DNA of 64,000 bases from Caldilineae bacterium (GTDB taxonomy: Bacteria > Chloroflexota > Anaerolineae > Epilineales > Epilineaceae): assembly GCA_020634625.1 (NCBI GenBank), contig JACKBJ010000015.1:1-64000 (forward strand). The letters run 5' to 3'. The notes under the pieces are model-generated. The model did not search any database. It worked only from the letters and a program-made list of their open reading frames with translations, and had not been told where the DNA came from. Shown here in pieces: positions 8,494 to 16,030 of the stretch. Positions within the stretch are counted from its first letter, which is position 1. Each line of letters opens with the position of its first letter. The position numbers were made by a program, and so were the translations under genes.

Positions 8494-10173
8494 CTACTGC
8501 GCCTCCTGCTTCATCCCGATCGCCCAGGTGAAGTGCTCCATCCCGACCCGCAGCGCCCGCTTGAAGGTATGGAAATCCCCAAAGAGCATCTTCAGGTAGG
8601 TCAACGCCGGCCCCGGCCGCAGCGCCCATTCCCGGAAGGCCTTGCGCTGCCATTCCAGCAGCTCCTCGGCCGAGAGGTTGTCGTACTGCAGCACCGTGCC
8701 CTTGTCCATGTCGACCTCTTCCCAGCGCGTGCCGGCCTTGAACCAGCCGTTCTCGACCACCTCGAAGAAGAAGGGCGTGCCCGGGTAGGGCGCCGCCACG
8801 TGGAACAGCGCGATGTCCAAGGGCAGGCGCTTGGCCAGGTCGATCGTCTCGCGGATGGTCGCCTCGGTCTCGCCCGGCAGGCCGATGATGAAGTAGCCCC
8901 AGTTCTTGATGCCCGCCTGCTTGGCCCAGGCCAGGGCCCGGTGAGCCTTCTGCGGGTCGGCGCCCTTGGCGGCCTGCTTCAGGATCTGCGCGTTGCCGCT
9001 CTCGATGCCCCAGCTGATCAGCCAGCAGCCGGCCTGGCCCATCAGCCGCAGCATCTCCTCGTCGACGTAGTCCACCCGGCTGTTGCAGGTCCACTTGATC
9101 TTCAGGCCCTGGTCGATGATCTGCCGGCAGAGCTCGACCACCTGCGCCCGGTTGACCGTGAACAGGTCGGCGTACATGTGGATGTTGTGGATGCCCAGCC
9201 CATGCAGCAGCCAGAGCTCCTGCATGATCCGCTCGGGCGAGTGCAGCCGCACCGACCACTGGTAGGTCACGTGCTTGATGCAGTACTTGCAGCCGGCCGG
9301 GCAGCCGCGGCTGGTCACCAGGAAGGTGAAGGGGCCTTTCATCAGCGGCATGCGGTACTTGTCCAGCGGCAGCAGGTGGTGCAGCGGCATCGGCAGCGCG
9401 TCCAGGTCCGGGATGAAGGGCCGGTCCGGGTTGATCCGCACCTGGTCGCCCTCGCGCCAGACCAGGCCCTTGACCGCCCGCAGCGCCGCCCGGCGGCCGC
9501 CCTCGCCCGGGCCCTCGCCCGCGCCGGCCGCCGCCGGCTCCCAGCGCGGGTCGGTCTGCCGCAGCATGTCGGTCACCCAGTCGGGCCGCTCGGCCTCGCG
9601 ACCCTCCAGCACGTCGATCAGCTCGCGGAAGGTCAGCTCCGGCTCGCCGCGCACGATCAGGTCCAGCGCCGGAAAGTCGCGCATCGTCTCCATCGGCATC
9701 GGCGTCACGTGGGTCCCGAAGGCCATCGTCGTGGCGCCCAGGCTCTTGGCCAGCATGACGCCGCGCATGTCGTTGGTCAGGGTCGGCGCCGTCACCTGGG
9801 TCAGGTAGTGCTTCGGCGCCGCCGCGCGCAGCCGGGCCTCGAAGTCGTCCCAGGTCATGCGCTCGGCGATGGCGTCGATGATCTCGAAGCGGTAGGTCGG
9901 CTCCAGCATCGCCGCCAGCTGGGCCAGCGAGCACTGCGGCCAGACCATCTCCTCGCGGCTGCGGCGCCCCACCCGATGCTGGGTGCGGATCCAGATGCCG
10001 CCGTCCGGCGAGGGCGGGTTGACCAGCAGCACGTCGACCGCCGTCGCCGGCCGGGCATGCGTCTGCGCCCGCACGGCGGCGCCGGCGTCCGGAAACTCCG
10101 GCAGCCGCAGCCCCTTGACCGGCCGCGCGCCCAGGTTGTGCCGGATGTCCTCCGGCTGGATCGTCGTCGTCAT
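8494..10173 (-). CDS. B12-binding-domain radical SAM protein
   Basis: 559 residues. Residues 45-190 form a cobalamin-binding-like Rossmann domain (DVLLVNPPSPDGGIW, then GATTMAFGTHVTPMP). The classical DxHxxG cobalamin motif is not obvious, which is common in this subgroup. The radical SAM domain carries C291-x3-C295-x2-C298 in RGCPAGCKYC for the 4Fe-4S cluster, and WLISWGIESGNAQIL further on fits the TIM-barrel strand with the Glu-Ser-Gly motif. The family (BchE/HpnJ/HpnR-like) does radical methylations and ring or chain rearrangements. Two GT2 genes flank it, so the likely substrate is a lipid-linked sugar or polyprenyl lipid. The actual reaction is unknown. Confidence 0.9.
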   Translation of the reverse strand: MTTTIQPEDIRHNLGARPVKGLRLPEFPDAGAAVRAQTHARPATAVDVLLVNPPSPDGGIWIRTQHRVGRRSREEMVWPQCSLAQLAAMLEPTYRFEIIDAIAERMTWDDFEARLRAAAPKHYLTQVTAPTLTNDMRGVMLAKSLGATTMAFGTHVTPMPMETMRDFPALDLIVRGEPELTFRELIDVLEGREAERPDWVTDMLRQTDPRWEPAAAGAGEGPGEGGRRAALRAVKGLVWREGDQVRINPDRPFIPDLDALPMPLHHLLPLDKYRMPLMKGPFTFLVTSRGCPAGCKYCIKHVTYQWSVRLHSPERIMQELWLLHGLGIHNIHMYADLFTVNRAQVVELCRQIIDQGLKIKWTCNSRVDYVDEEMLRLMGQAGCWLISWGIESGNAQILKQAAKGADPQKAHRALAWAKQAGIKNWGYFIIGLPGETEATIRETIDLAKRLPLDIALFHVAAPYPGTPFFFEVVENGWFKAGTRWEEVDMDKGTVLQYDNLSAEELLEWQRKAFREWALRPGPALTYLKMLFGDFHTFKRALRVGMEHFTWAIGMKQEAQ

Positions 10174-10206
10174 GCCTGCTCCGTCTCCATCAGCGGGTCG
10201 TCGCCA

Positions 10207-11433
10207 TCAGCCGGCCATCTCCACCGGCGAGGTCGCCGCCGGGTCGCCCAGGTCCAGGGCGGTCTTGGCCTCGCGCAGGCTCAGCTCCTCGAGCACCCGC
10301 ATCAGCAGCCAGGAGATGCCCAGCTGCAGGCCGACCAGGGTGAACAGGGCCCCGCCCAGCAGCCAGAGCCAGATGCGCGGCAGGTCCCAGCCGCCGAAGC
10401 CCAGGAGCAGGGCCGTCGCCGTCGTCGCCAGGCCCAGCGCCATCGCCGTCAGGCCCAAGAGCCCGAAGTGGCGGTCGAGGCCCGGCAGCACCGGCCGGCC
10501 GAAGAGCCCCTGCTCGACCGGCTCGCGGTGGAACAGGCCGACCAGGTAGTTGAAGGTGATGCCCAGGTTGAGGATGCTCACCCCGGCCACGCCGGACACC
10601 AGCGTGCCCACCGCGCCGGCCACGCCCCAGGGGCCCAGCCGGGTCACCCCCGCCGCGCGGGTCGCCACCAGCCCCAGGCCCAAGAGCCCGCCCAGGCCCA
10701 GGAGCGCCAGCCCGACCAGCCCCAGCACGCGGGCCGGGTTGTAGGCCAGCGCGGTCCAGATGATCGTGCTCAGGAAGCGCCGGCCGTCCTGCAGCGGCGA
10801 CAGCTTCGAGTCGCCTACCCGCTCTTCGTAGCGGATCGGCACCTCCATCATCGTCAGCTGCTCGTGCAGCGCGCGGGTGGTCATCACCGGCGTGAAGTTC
10901 AGGCCGTCCGGCAGCGGATAGAGCTTGGCCAGCGCCTCGCGCCGCAGCACCCGCTGGCCGCTGGCGCTGTCGCTGATGCGCTGCCGGCCCAGCAGGTTGA
11001 TCAGCTGCACGAAGAGCCGGTTGCCCAGCCGTCGGGTCAAGGGCATGCCGCTCTCCGGGTGGCCCATGCGGGTGCCGACCACCAGGTCGGCGCCGCTGCT
11101 GAGGAGGGCCTGGCAGAGCTCGGGGAAGGCCTCGGGCGGGTAGGTCCCATCGGCGTCCAGGAAGGCCAGCAGCTCGCCCCGGGCGGACCGGAAGCCGGTC
11201 TTGATCGCCGCGCCGTAGCCGGCGTTGCGCGGATGCCGCAGCACGGTCACGCCGGCGATGGCCTCGGCGATCTCGGCCGTGCCGTCGGTCGAGCCGTCGT
11301 CGACCACGATCAGCTCCAGGCCCTCGACCCCGATCGCGGCCAGGCCGGCCCGGGCGCCGAGCACCCGGCCGGCGATGTCGGCGATGCCGCCGGCCTCGTC
11401 GAGGGCCGGGATGACGATGGACAGGGTGGTCAT
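10207..11433 (-). CDS. GT2-family glycosyltransferase with C-terminal membrane domain
   Basis: 408 residues from ATG 11433 (MTTLSIVIPALDEAGG). An in-frame ATG eight codons upstream adds only a basic tail. The catalytic domain has LELIVVDDGSTDGTAE and LLAFLDADGTYPPEAF, and the acceptor-side segment SDSASGQRVLRREAL. After about residue 225 there are four hydrophobic helices, as in polyprenyl-phosphate glycosyltransferases of the DPM/ArnC type. It probably makes or elongates a lipid-linked sugar at the membrane. It is separated from the upstream acyltransferase gene by about 400 bases containing a candidate promoter, so it may start its own transcript. The radical SAM gene follows after 33 nt. 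Confidence 0.88.
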   Translation of the reverse strand: MTTLSIVIPALDEAGGIADIAGRVLGARAGLAAIGVEGLELIVVDDGSTDGTAEIAEAIAGVTVLRHPRNAGYGAAIKTGFRSARGELLAFLDADGTYPPEAFPELCQALLSSGADLVVGTRMGHPESGMPLTRRLGNRLFVQLINLLGRQRISDSASGQRVLRREALAKLYPLPDGLNFTPVMTTRALHEQLTMMEVPIRYEERVGDSKLSPLQDGRRFLSTIIWTALAYNPARVLGLVGLALLGLGGLLGLGLVATRAAGVTRLGPWGVAGAVGTLVSGVAGVSILNLGITFNYLVGLFHREPVEQGLFGRPVLPGLDRHFGLLGLTAMALGLATTATALLLGFGGWDLPRIWLWLLGGALFTLVGLQLGISWLLMRVLEELSLREAKTALDLGDPAATSPVEMAG

Positions 11434-11839
11434 GCGCCGGGCATGGCTCCGCCGCATCGTCGCGGCCAGGCGCGACGATCGGCATCCCGAGCGATGGGTT
11501 CACCGCCGCGCGGGGCCGGCGATCGCCCGAGATTCGGGCGGCCGGCCGCGCGGGGTCGGTGCTTGTCCGAGGCTGCTGCCGTGCGAGACTCCTGTCGTCC
11601 GAGCCCGTGAAGGCCGGAACCTAAGCGTGACGAAAGGACGCCGGGCTTGACCTCCGGTCCAGCCGGAGCGCCGCCCGCGCCATCCCAAAGGATAGCCGTC
11701 CGGGCGGATCGGGTCACCGTCGAGCCGGCGGCGAGCCGGTCGACCAAGGCCCAGTCGCGGACGTTCCGGGCATCGAGCCCGGCCGCCATTATTGCCGGTT
11801 GCGGTAGTCGACACAAGCGGCCCGGGCTCGGCCGGCCGC
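11434..11839. other. 406-base gap inside the polysaccharide locus, no gene seen
   Basis: No convincing coding frame on either strand; the open frames present lack codon bias. It holds a candidate minus-strand promoter near its right end (see 11788-11816) and a 17-base hairpin at 11766-11782 (CCGGGC/GCCCGG) at the predicted transcript start. It would form a leader of about 350 nt for the glycosyltransferase at 11433. Confidence 0.5.
11788..11816 (-). promoter_or_regulatory. Candidate sigma-70-type promoter for the 11433-7488 genes
   Basis: On the minus strand TTGTGT (11816-11811) and AATAAT (11793-11788) are separated by exactly 17 bases. AATAAT differs from the consensus -10 by one base; the -35 is weaker. 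Transcription would start near 11781. Confidence 0.45.
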
Positions 11840-12649
11840 CTAGCCCGGCTTCGCGCCGGGCGCGACCCGCCCATCGGCATGGTGGATCGGCGCCGCGCTC
11901 CGGGCCGCGCGCTCGCCGGCCAGCGCCCGCCGGGCGGCCTCGGCGCGAATGTCGCTCAGCGGCCGCGCCGGCACGCCGCCGACCACCGTGTGCGGCGCGA
12001 CGTCGCGCGTCACCACCGCGCCGGCCGCCACCACCGCACCCCGGCCGATGCGCACCCCGTCGGTCACCACCGCGCCGGCGCCGATCCAGACGTCGTCCTC
12101 GACCACGATGCCGCGCGCGGTGATGCCCTGCTCGACGAAGGGTCGGTCGGGGTCGGCGAAGACGTGATCGACCGCCAGCAGCTGCACCAGCGTCGCCAGG
12201 TAGACCCGATCGCCGATCCGGATGCCGCCCTGGCCGCGCAGCACGCAGAACTCGCCGATCAGGCTTTGCTCGCCGACCTGGATGCCGGCCTGCGGCAGAT
12301 CGCGGAAGTTGTAGACGTGCAGCTCAGCGTGGTGCATCACGTAGCTTCCGGCGCCGATCCGGATCCCGCCCGGGCAGGCGTGCAGGTAGACGCCCTCGTC
12401 GAGGTAGCTGCCGGCCCCCAGCCGGATCCCGTCGCAGAAGCGCAGGCGCACGCCGGTCTCGATGGCGGCCAGCCCGTCCATGCGCAGGATCAGCCGGTAG
12501 GCCAGCGCGCGCAGGCCGATGCCCAGCACGCTGGGCAGGCGCCCGAAGAGCGTGGTGATCAGGGCCTCCCAGGCGTAGCGCGCCGGGCTGGAGGCCTGGC
12601 GCGCCACGTAGAGCCGCAGGCCCTGCCGGTCGTCCATCGAGCCGGTCAC
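11840..12649 (-). CDS. Hexapeptide-repeat acyltransferase
   Basis: 269 residues from GTG 12649, which overlaps the stop of the antiterminator gene in a GTGA junction. ATG 12637 four codons later is the alternative start. After a helical N-terminus, residues 80-245 are left-handed beta-helix hexapeptide repeats (IRLGAGSYLDEG, IRIGAGSYV, VEDDVWIGAGAVVTDGVRIG), ending in the family signature APHTVVGGVPARPL. This is the LbH fold of maltose/galactoside and sugar O-acetyltransferases, which use acyl-CoA. It likely O-acetylates, or N-acylates, a sugar of the surface polysaccharide. Cytosolic, with no membrane helices of the acyltransferase-3 type. Confidence 0.88.
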   Translation of the reverse strand: MTGSMDDRQGLRLYVARQASSPARYAWEALITTLFGRLPSVLGIGLRALAYRLILRMDGLAAIETGVRLRFCDGIRLGAGSYLDEGVYLHACPGGIRIGAGSYVMHHAELHVYNFRDLPQAGIQVGEQSLIGEFCVLRGQGGIRIGDRVYLATLVQLLAVDHVFADPDRPFVEQGITARGIVVEDDVWIGAGAVVTDGVRIGRGAVVAAGAVVTRDVAPHTVVGGVPARPLSDIRAEAARRALAGERAARSAAPIHHADGRVAPGAKPG

Positions 12650-13140
12650 GTGGGCGAGACCCGCCGCAGCGCGTCCAGCTCGAGCTCGACCCGGGTCTTG
12701 CGGCCCAGGATCTCCAGCAGCACGGCCGCCCGGCCCTCGCCGTTGAGGTGGCGGTCGAAGACGGCCTCGTAGTCGCGGAAGGGCCCTTCGACCACCCGCA
12801 CCCGCTCGCCGGCCTTGATGCGCAGGAAGTCGTCGCCGTCGATGTCCTCGAGCCGCGCGCGCAGGTAGTCCAGCACGGCGTCCTCGACCCAGGCCGGCTC
12901 GCCCTCGAAGGCCACCACCTGGCTCAGGCCGGGCGTCCACTGCACCTGGCCCAGGCCGTCCCGCTCCCAGTCGAAGCGGGCGAAGAGGTAGCGCGGAAAG
13001 AAGGGCTTGTCGAGCCGGTTGCCCCGCTTGCCGCGGTACTCGAGGGTCGGCGCGAAGACCGCGATGCCGCGCAGCGCCAGGGCCTGCGCCACGCGCAGCT
13101 CCTGGCGCGGCTTGGTCATCAGGACATGCCAACGCTGCAT
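12646..13140 (-). CDS. RfaH/LoaP-like NusG paralogue, transcription antiterminator
   Basis: 164 residues. Residues 1-100 are an NGN domain (RWHVLMTKPRQELRVAQAL, then FFPRYLFARFD). Residues 108-160 are a KOW domain (RIKAGERVRVVEGPFRDYEA). General NusG is longer and normally sits beside secE/rplK. A short NusG paralogue as first gene of a polysaccharide locus is the hallmark of RfaH/LoaP-type specialised antiterminators. These bind RNA polymerase and let it read long operons through. The acyltransferase follows with a 4-nt overlap. The long gene string to the left is the likely target. An ops-like DNA site was not identified. Confidence 0.85.
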   Translation of the reverse strand: MQRWHVLMTKPRQELRVAQALALRGIAVFAPTLEYRGKRGNRLDKPFFPRYLFARFDWERDGLGQVQWTPGLSQVVAFEGEPAWVEDAVLDYLRARLEDIDGDDFLRIKAGERVRVVEGPFRDYEAVFDRHLNGEGRAAVLLEILGRKTRVELELDALRRVSPT

Positions 13141-13165
13141 GCGGGCGGCTCCGCGGGTTCGAGGC

Positions 13166-13204
13166 GGCTGGGCTGACCGGCTGGGCTGACCGGCTGGGCC
13201 GACC
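13166..13204. repeat. Three tandem 13-bp repeats upstream of the antiterminator gene
   Basis: GGCTGGGCTGACC occurs twice in direct tandem (13166-13178, 13179-13191), followed by a copy with one change (13192-13204). It begins 25 bp upstream of the antiterminator start at 13140 and lies between divergent genes. It could be a binding array or a simple slippage repeat. Confidence 0.6.
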
Positions 13205-13398
13205 GGGCCGGCGGCCAGGGCCTGGTCGGCGGCAGGGGTCGAAGACTAGGCCAGGCGCCGGCGCGCGTGCAAACCGCCGGACGGAGCGCGGGGCTCCCGC
13301 GCCCGACCCCGGCAGGAGCCTGGCGCGGCGTTGACCGCAACCGGCCGCGCACCTAGCATGTCGCCCGAGACCTCGCCAGACGGACCGCGCCAGAGCCC

Positions 13399-14559
13399 AT
13401 GCCCCCAACCCAGCCCGCCGGCCCGCCGGACATCGCAGCGCAGCTGGCCCGCCTGCTCGCGGCGCGGCTGCGCCCCGATGCGCTGGACGGCTACCGCGAC
13501 CAGGCCTGGCACTGGCCGGGCCTGGTGCGTCTGGCCGATGCGGAGGGGGTGGCCGGCCTGCTGCGCGAGCTGGTCGAACGCGAGGGCCTGCGCCCGCCGG
13601 AAGCCGAGCGGCTGGCCCTCGAGCGCGAGCGCTACCAGGTGCTGGCCGTCAACACCTGGCTGCGCGCCGAGACGCGGCGCATCGCCGGGGCCCTGTCCGC
13701 GGCCGGCGTCGAGCTGATCCTGCTCAAGGGCGCCGCCCTGGCCCTGACGCTGTTCCGGGACCCGGGCCTGCGGCGCATGGGCGACGTCGACCTGCTGGTG
13801 CGCCCCGAGGCGGTGCCGGCGGCGCTGGCCGCGCTGCGCGCGCTGGGCTATGCGCCCGGCCAGGTCGAGGCGCATCGCGGCAGCCGGCTGGCCTTCGAGA
13901 ACGAGGTGATGCTGTACCGCAGTGCGCCGCCCGAGACCCTGGTCGAGCTGCACTGGCAGCTGTTCGACGACCCCTTCTACCAGGACCGCCTGCCGATGGC
14001 CTGGTTCTGGGCGCGAACCCGCCCGGCCGACCTGGACGGGGTCGCCGCCCGGCAGCTCGAGCCGAGCGCCCAGCTGCTGCACCTCTGCGCCCACCTGGCC
14101 CTGCACCACGGCCGGCCGGGGCACCCGCGGCTGCGCTGGCTGCACGACATCGCCGCGCTGCTGCAAGCCGAGGGCGCGGCCATCGACTGGCCGGCGCTGC
14201 TCGAGCCGGCCCGGGACTGGGGCCTGGTCCTCCCGCTGCAGTCGGTGCTGTCCGAGCTGGCGGCCGAGCCCTGGCGTGCGGCGCTGCCGGCCGCCGCCGC
14301 GGCGGCCCTGGCGAACATGGCGCCCTCGCCGGCCGAGCGCGCCGCGCTGGCTCGGCTGACGGCGCCGCGGCCGGCCGCCTGGCGGCTCTGGCAGGACCTG
14401 CGCGCCCTGACCGGCTGGCGCCGCCGCCTGGCCTTCCTGGCCATCAACCTCGTGCCCGGCCCGCGCTACATGCGCCAGCGCTACGGCCGGGGCCCGCTGC
14501 CGACCCTGTACCTGCGGCGTTGGGCCCGCGGCCTGCGCCAGCTGGGCCGACGGGGGTGA
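13399..14559 (+). CDS. Nucleotidyltransferase-family protein (PF14907-like)
   Basis: 386 residues. The key region ILLKGAALALTLFRDPGLR followed by RMGDVDLLV (about 111-136) is the signature of the uncharacterised nucleotidyltransferase family NTP_transf_5, with the DxD pair in GDVDLLV as metal ligands. Later segments VELHWQLFDDPF and LLHLCAHLALHHG are also typical. Members cluster with PqqD-like and HPr-kinase-like proteins and occur in some lasso-peptide loci with kinase tailoring genes. Their reaction is generally unknown; nucleotidyl transfer onto a peptide or small molecule is the working idea. It runs divergently from the antiterminator gene and is 326 bases upstream of the peptide gene, with a possible promoter between. 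No signal peptide. Confidence 0.82.
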   Translation: MPPTQPAGPPDIAAQLARLLAARLRPDALDGYRDQAWHWPGLVRLADAEGVAGLLRELVEREGLRPPEAERLALERERYQVLAVNTWLRAETRRIAGALSAAGVELILLKGAALALTLFRDPGLRRMGDVDLLVRPEAVPAALAALRALGYAPGQVEAHRGSRLAFENEVMLYRSAPPETLVELHWQLFDDPFYQDRLPMAWFWARTRPADLDGVAARQLEPSAQLLHLCAHLALHHGRPGHPRLRWLHDIAALLQAEGAAIDWPALLEPARDWGLVLPLQSVLSELAAEPWRAALPAAAAAALANMAPSPAERAALARLTAPRPAAWRLWQDLRALTGWRRRLAFLAINLVPGPRYMRQRYGRGPLPTLYLRRWARGLRQLGRRG

Positions 14560-14885
14560 GGCCGGGTCTTTCGGGCCGGCAATCTCGGCGCGCGGCGCAG
14601 CGGACCGTATCCATTGTGCCTGCCAGGACGTTAGCTAACCCGAACGGCAACGATGACGATGCAAGCGATGCGGTGGCTTGGGCTGCCTATGGCGATCCAA
14701 TCTCGACCGACGGGTTGGATTGTCGCGCCCATAGACGGTCCATGCTAAGATGGGCTACGATTATCGGACAGCCGTATCGGGGCAAGGTTCGCTGAGGTGC
14801 TAGGGGCTCGAGCGCCTCGCGCGTGCGGCCGGCCTTGGGATGCGCCAGCTGGATTCGCTTGAACCGAGCGTTGGGGGACAGGAAC
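14560..14885. other. Intergenic region with possible promoter for the peptide operon
   Basis: No gene of its own is supported. It is visibly richer in A and T than both neighbours between about 14590 and 14780, as regulatory regions are. It contains a 10-bp palindrome GTTAGCTAAC (14630-14639) and the extended -10 listed separately. Confidence 0.5.
14743..14751 (+). promoter_or_regulatory. Candidate extended -10 promoter for the peptide operon
   Basis: TGCTAAGAT (TGn plus TAAGAT) at 14743-14751 fits an extended -10. No good -35 lies at 17 bp; TTGTCG at 14720-14725 is 20 bp away. The start would be near 14758, giving a leader of about 128 nt before ATG 14886. Confidence 0.35.
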
Positions 14886-15107
14886 ATGTCGCAAGGACCG
14901 GGAAGGACCGCGGCCGCATGGACGCCGCAGGAGGCCGGGGCGTTGGGTCGCGGCCGCTACGAGGCACCGCGGATCGTCCACGAGGCCGAGCTGGAGACGC
15001 GGGCCGGCACCGCCTTGGGCCCCATCGGGGGCAACGCCTTCGATCCGATCACCGAGACCATGACCAATCCCTGGGATCCCGACTACACGGCGGGGCCGGG
15101 GCAGTAG
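14886..15107 (+). CDS. Candidate RiPP-like precursor peptide, 73 residues
   Basis: ATG 14886 follows a strong GGGGGA ribosome site. The peptide has a Gly/Ala-rich head, then YEAPRIVHEAELETRAG at residues 25-41. The Y-x-x-P motif resembles the segment that RRE/PqqD-type proteins bind in lasso and related leaders. The tail is short, without Cys, and rich in Gly, Asp, Pro and Thr: TALGPIGGNAFDPITETMTN (42-61) and WDPDY (63-67). No transmembrane segment. Its place as the first gene before an HPr-kinase-like protein, proteases and a PqqD protein suggests a leader-core substrate that is modified and cleaved. Candidate phospho-acceptors in the tail are Thr42, 56, 58, 60 and 68. Function is inference; it could also be a small regulatory or structural protein. 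Confidence 0.7.
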   Translation: MSQGPGRTAAAWTPQEAGALGRGRYEAPRIVHEAELETRAGTALGPIGGNAFDPITETMTNPWDPDYTAGPGQ

Positions 15108-15175
15108 CGCTCGGCCGCCGCCGGGTCGCGGACGCCGCGCGGCCCCGGCCCGGCCTCGATCCCGCGCCGACACCC

Positions 15176-16030
15176 ATGATGGAATCGCTCGACGCCGGCA
15201 GCACGCTCGATCTCGACGTGGCCGGCGTCGTTCTGCGCCTGCGCGTTGGCGATGCCGACATCGTCCGCCGACTTGGGCTGCGCTTCGGGCCCTTCTTGCG
15301 GACCGCGCCCCCCGAAGGCGCCGGCCCGCCCGACCTGCAGCTCGAGCTGCTCGAGCTGCGCCCGCACCCGGGGCCGCCCTGCTCGCCGATGCTCGACCTG
15401 CGCTTCGAGCAGGGCCAGCTGCATCTGGCCCATCCCCGGCTCGAAGCCTGCGTCGACGCCCGCGCCGGTCGCGCCCGGATGCGCCTGGCGGCCGACGAGC
15501 CCCTGGCCGACCTGGACTACCTGCTGCGGGTCTGCTGCGCGCTGGCCGTCTTCGAGCGGGGCGGCCTGATGCTGCATGCGGCGGCCCTGGTCGACGGGAT
15601 GACGGCGCAGGTCTTCTTCGGCCCCTCCGGCAGCGGCAAGACCAGCCTGGCGCGCCGGGCCGACGGCCGACGCGTGCTCAACGACGACCTGGTGGTCGTC
15701 ATGCCCGGCCCGATGGGCATCTGGCAGGCGCATGCCAGCCCCTTCTCGAACCCCAGCCAGGTGCAGCCCGAGGGGCCGGGCGGGGCCCCGCTGGCCGGCC
15801 TCTTCCGGCTCGATCGCGCCGAGGCGCCCCGGCTCGAGCCCATGCGCCCGGCCGAGGCCATCGCCAGCCTGCTGGCCAGCACGCCGGTGGTCGGCCTCGA
15901 CCCCTCGCGCCTGCCGGCCCTGATGCAGCGCCTGGCGGCCCTGGTCGCGGCCTGCCCGCCGCAGCGCCTCTTCGCCAGCATGGACGCGCGCACCTGGGAG
16001 ACCCTCGGGTCGCCCGCGCCGCGCGCATGA
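15176..16030 (+). CDS. HPr-kinase-like ATPase (HprK/PadeK-like)
   Basis: 284 residues from the first of two adjacent ATGs at 15176. The second half carries a P-loop FFGPSGSGKTSLARR, with GPSGSGKT at 149-156, and RRVLNDDLVVV, where the paired Asp corresponds to the second catalytic motif of HPr kinase/phosphorylase. GGLMLHAAAL just before the P-loop is typical of this peptide-associated subgroup. In Gram-positive lasso-peptide loci such homologues phosphorylate the precursor's C-terminal Ser, and many others are of unknown use. It lacks the N-terminal domain of true HprK, and no HPr is nearby. It follows the peptide gene by 68 nt and overlaps the C25 protease gene by 4 nt (ATGA). It probably acts on the 73-residue peptide in the cytosol. 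That is inference. Confidence 0.8.
   Translation: MMESLDAGSTLDLDVAGVVLRLRVGDADIVRRLGLRFGPFLRTAPPEGAGPPDLQLELLELRPHPGPPCSPMLDLRFEQGQLHLAHPRLEACVDARAGRARMRLAADEPLADLDYLLRVCCALAVFERGGLMLHAAALVDGMTAQVFFGPSGSGKTSLARRADGRRVLNDDLVVVMPGPMGIWQAHASPFSNPSQVQPEGPGGAPLAGLFRLDRAEAPRLEPMRPAEAIASLLASTPVVGLDPSRLPALMQRLAALVAACPPQRLFASMDARTWETLGSPAPRA

Noticed and set aside
8533..11610. Long plus-strand open frame across the radical SAM and glycosyltransferase genes
   Set aside because: His/Gln/Arg/Pro-rich shadow of minus-strand genes with clear catalytic motifs.
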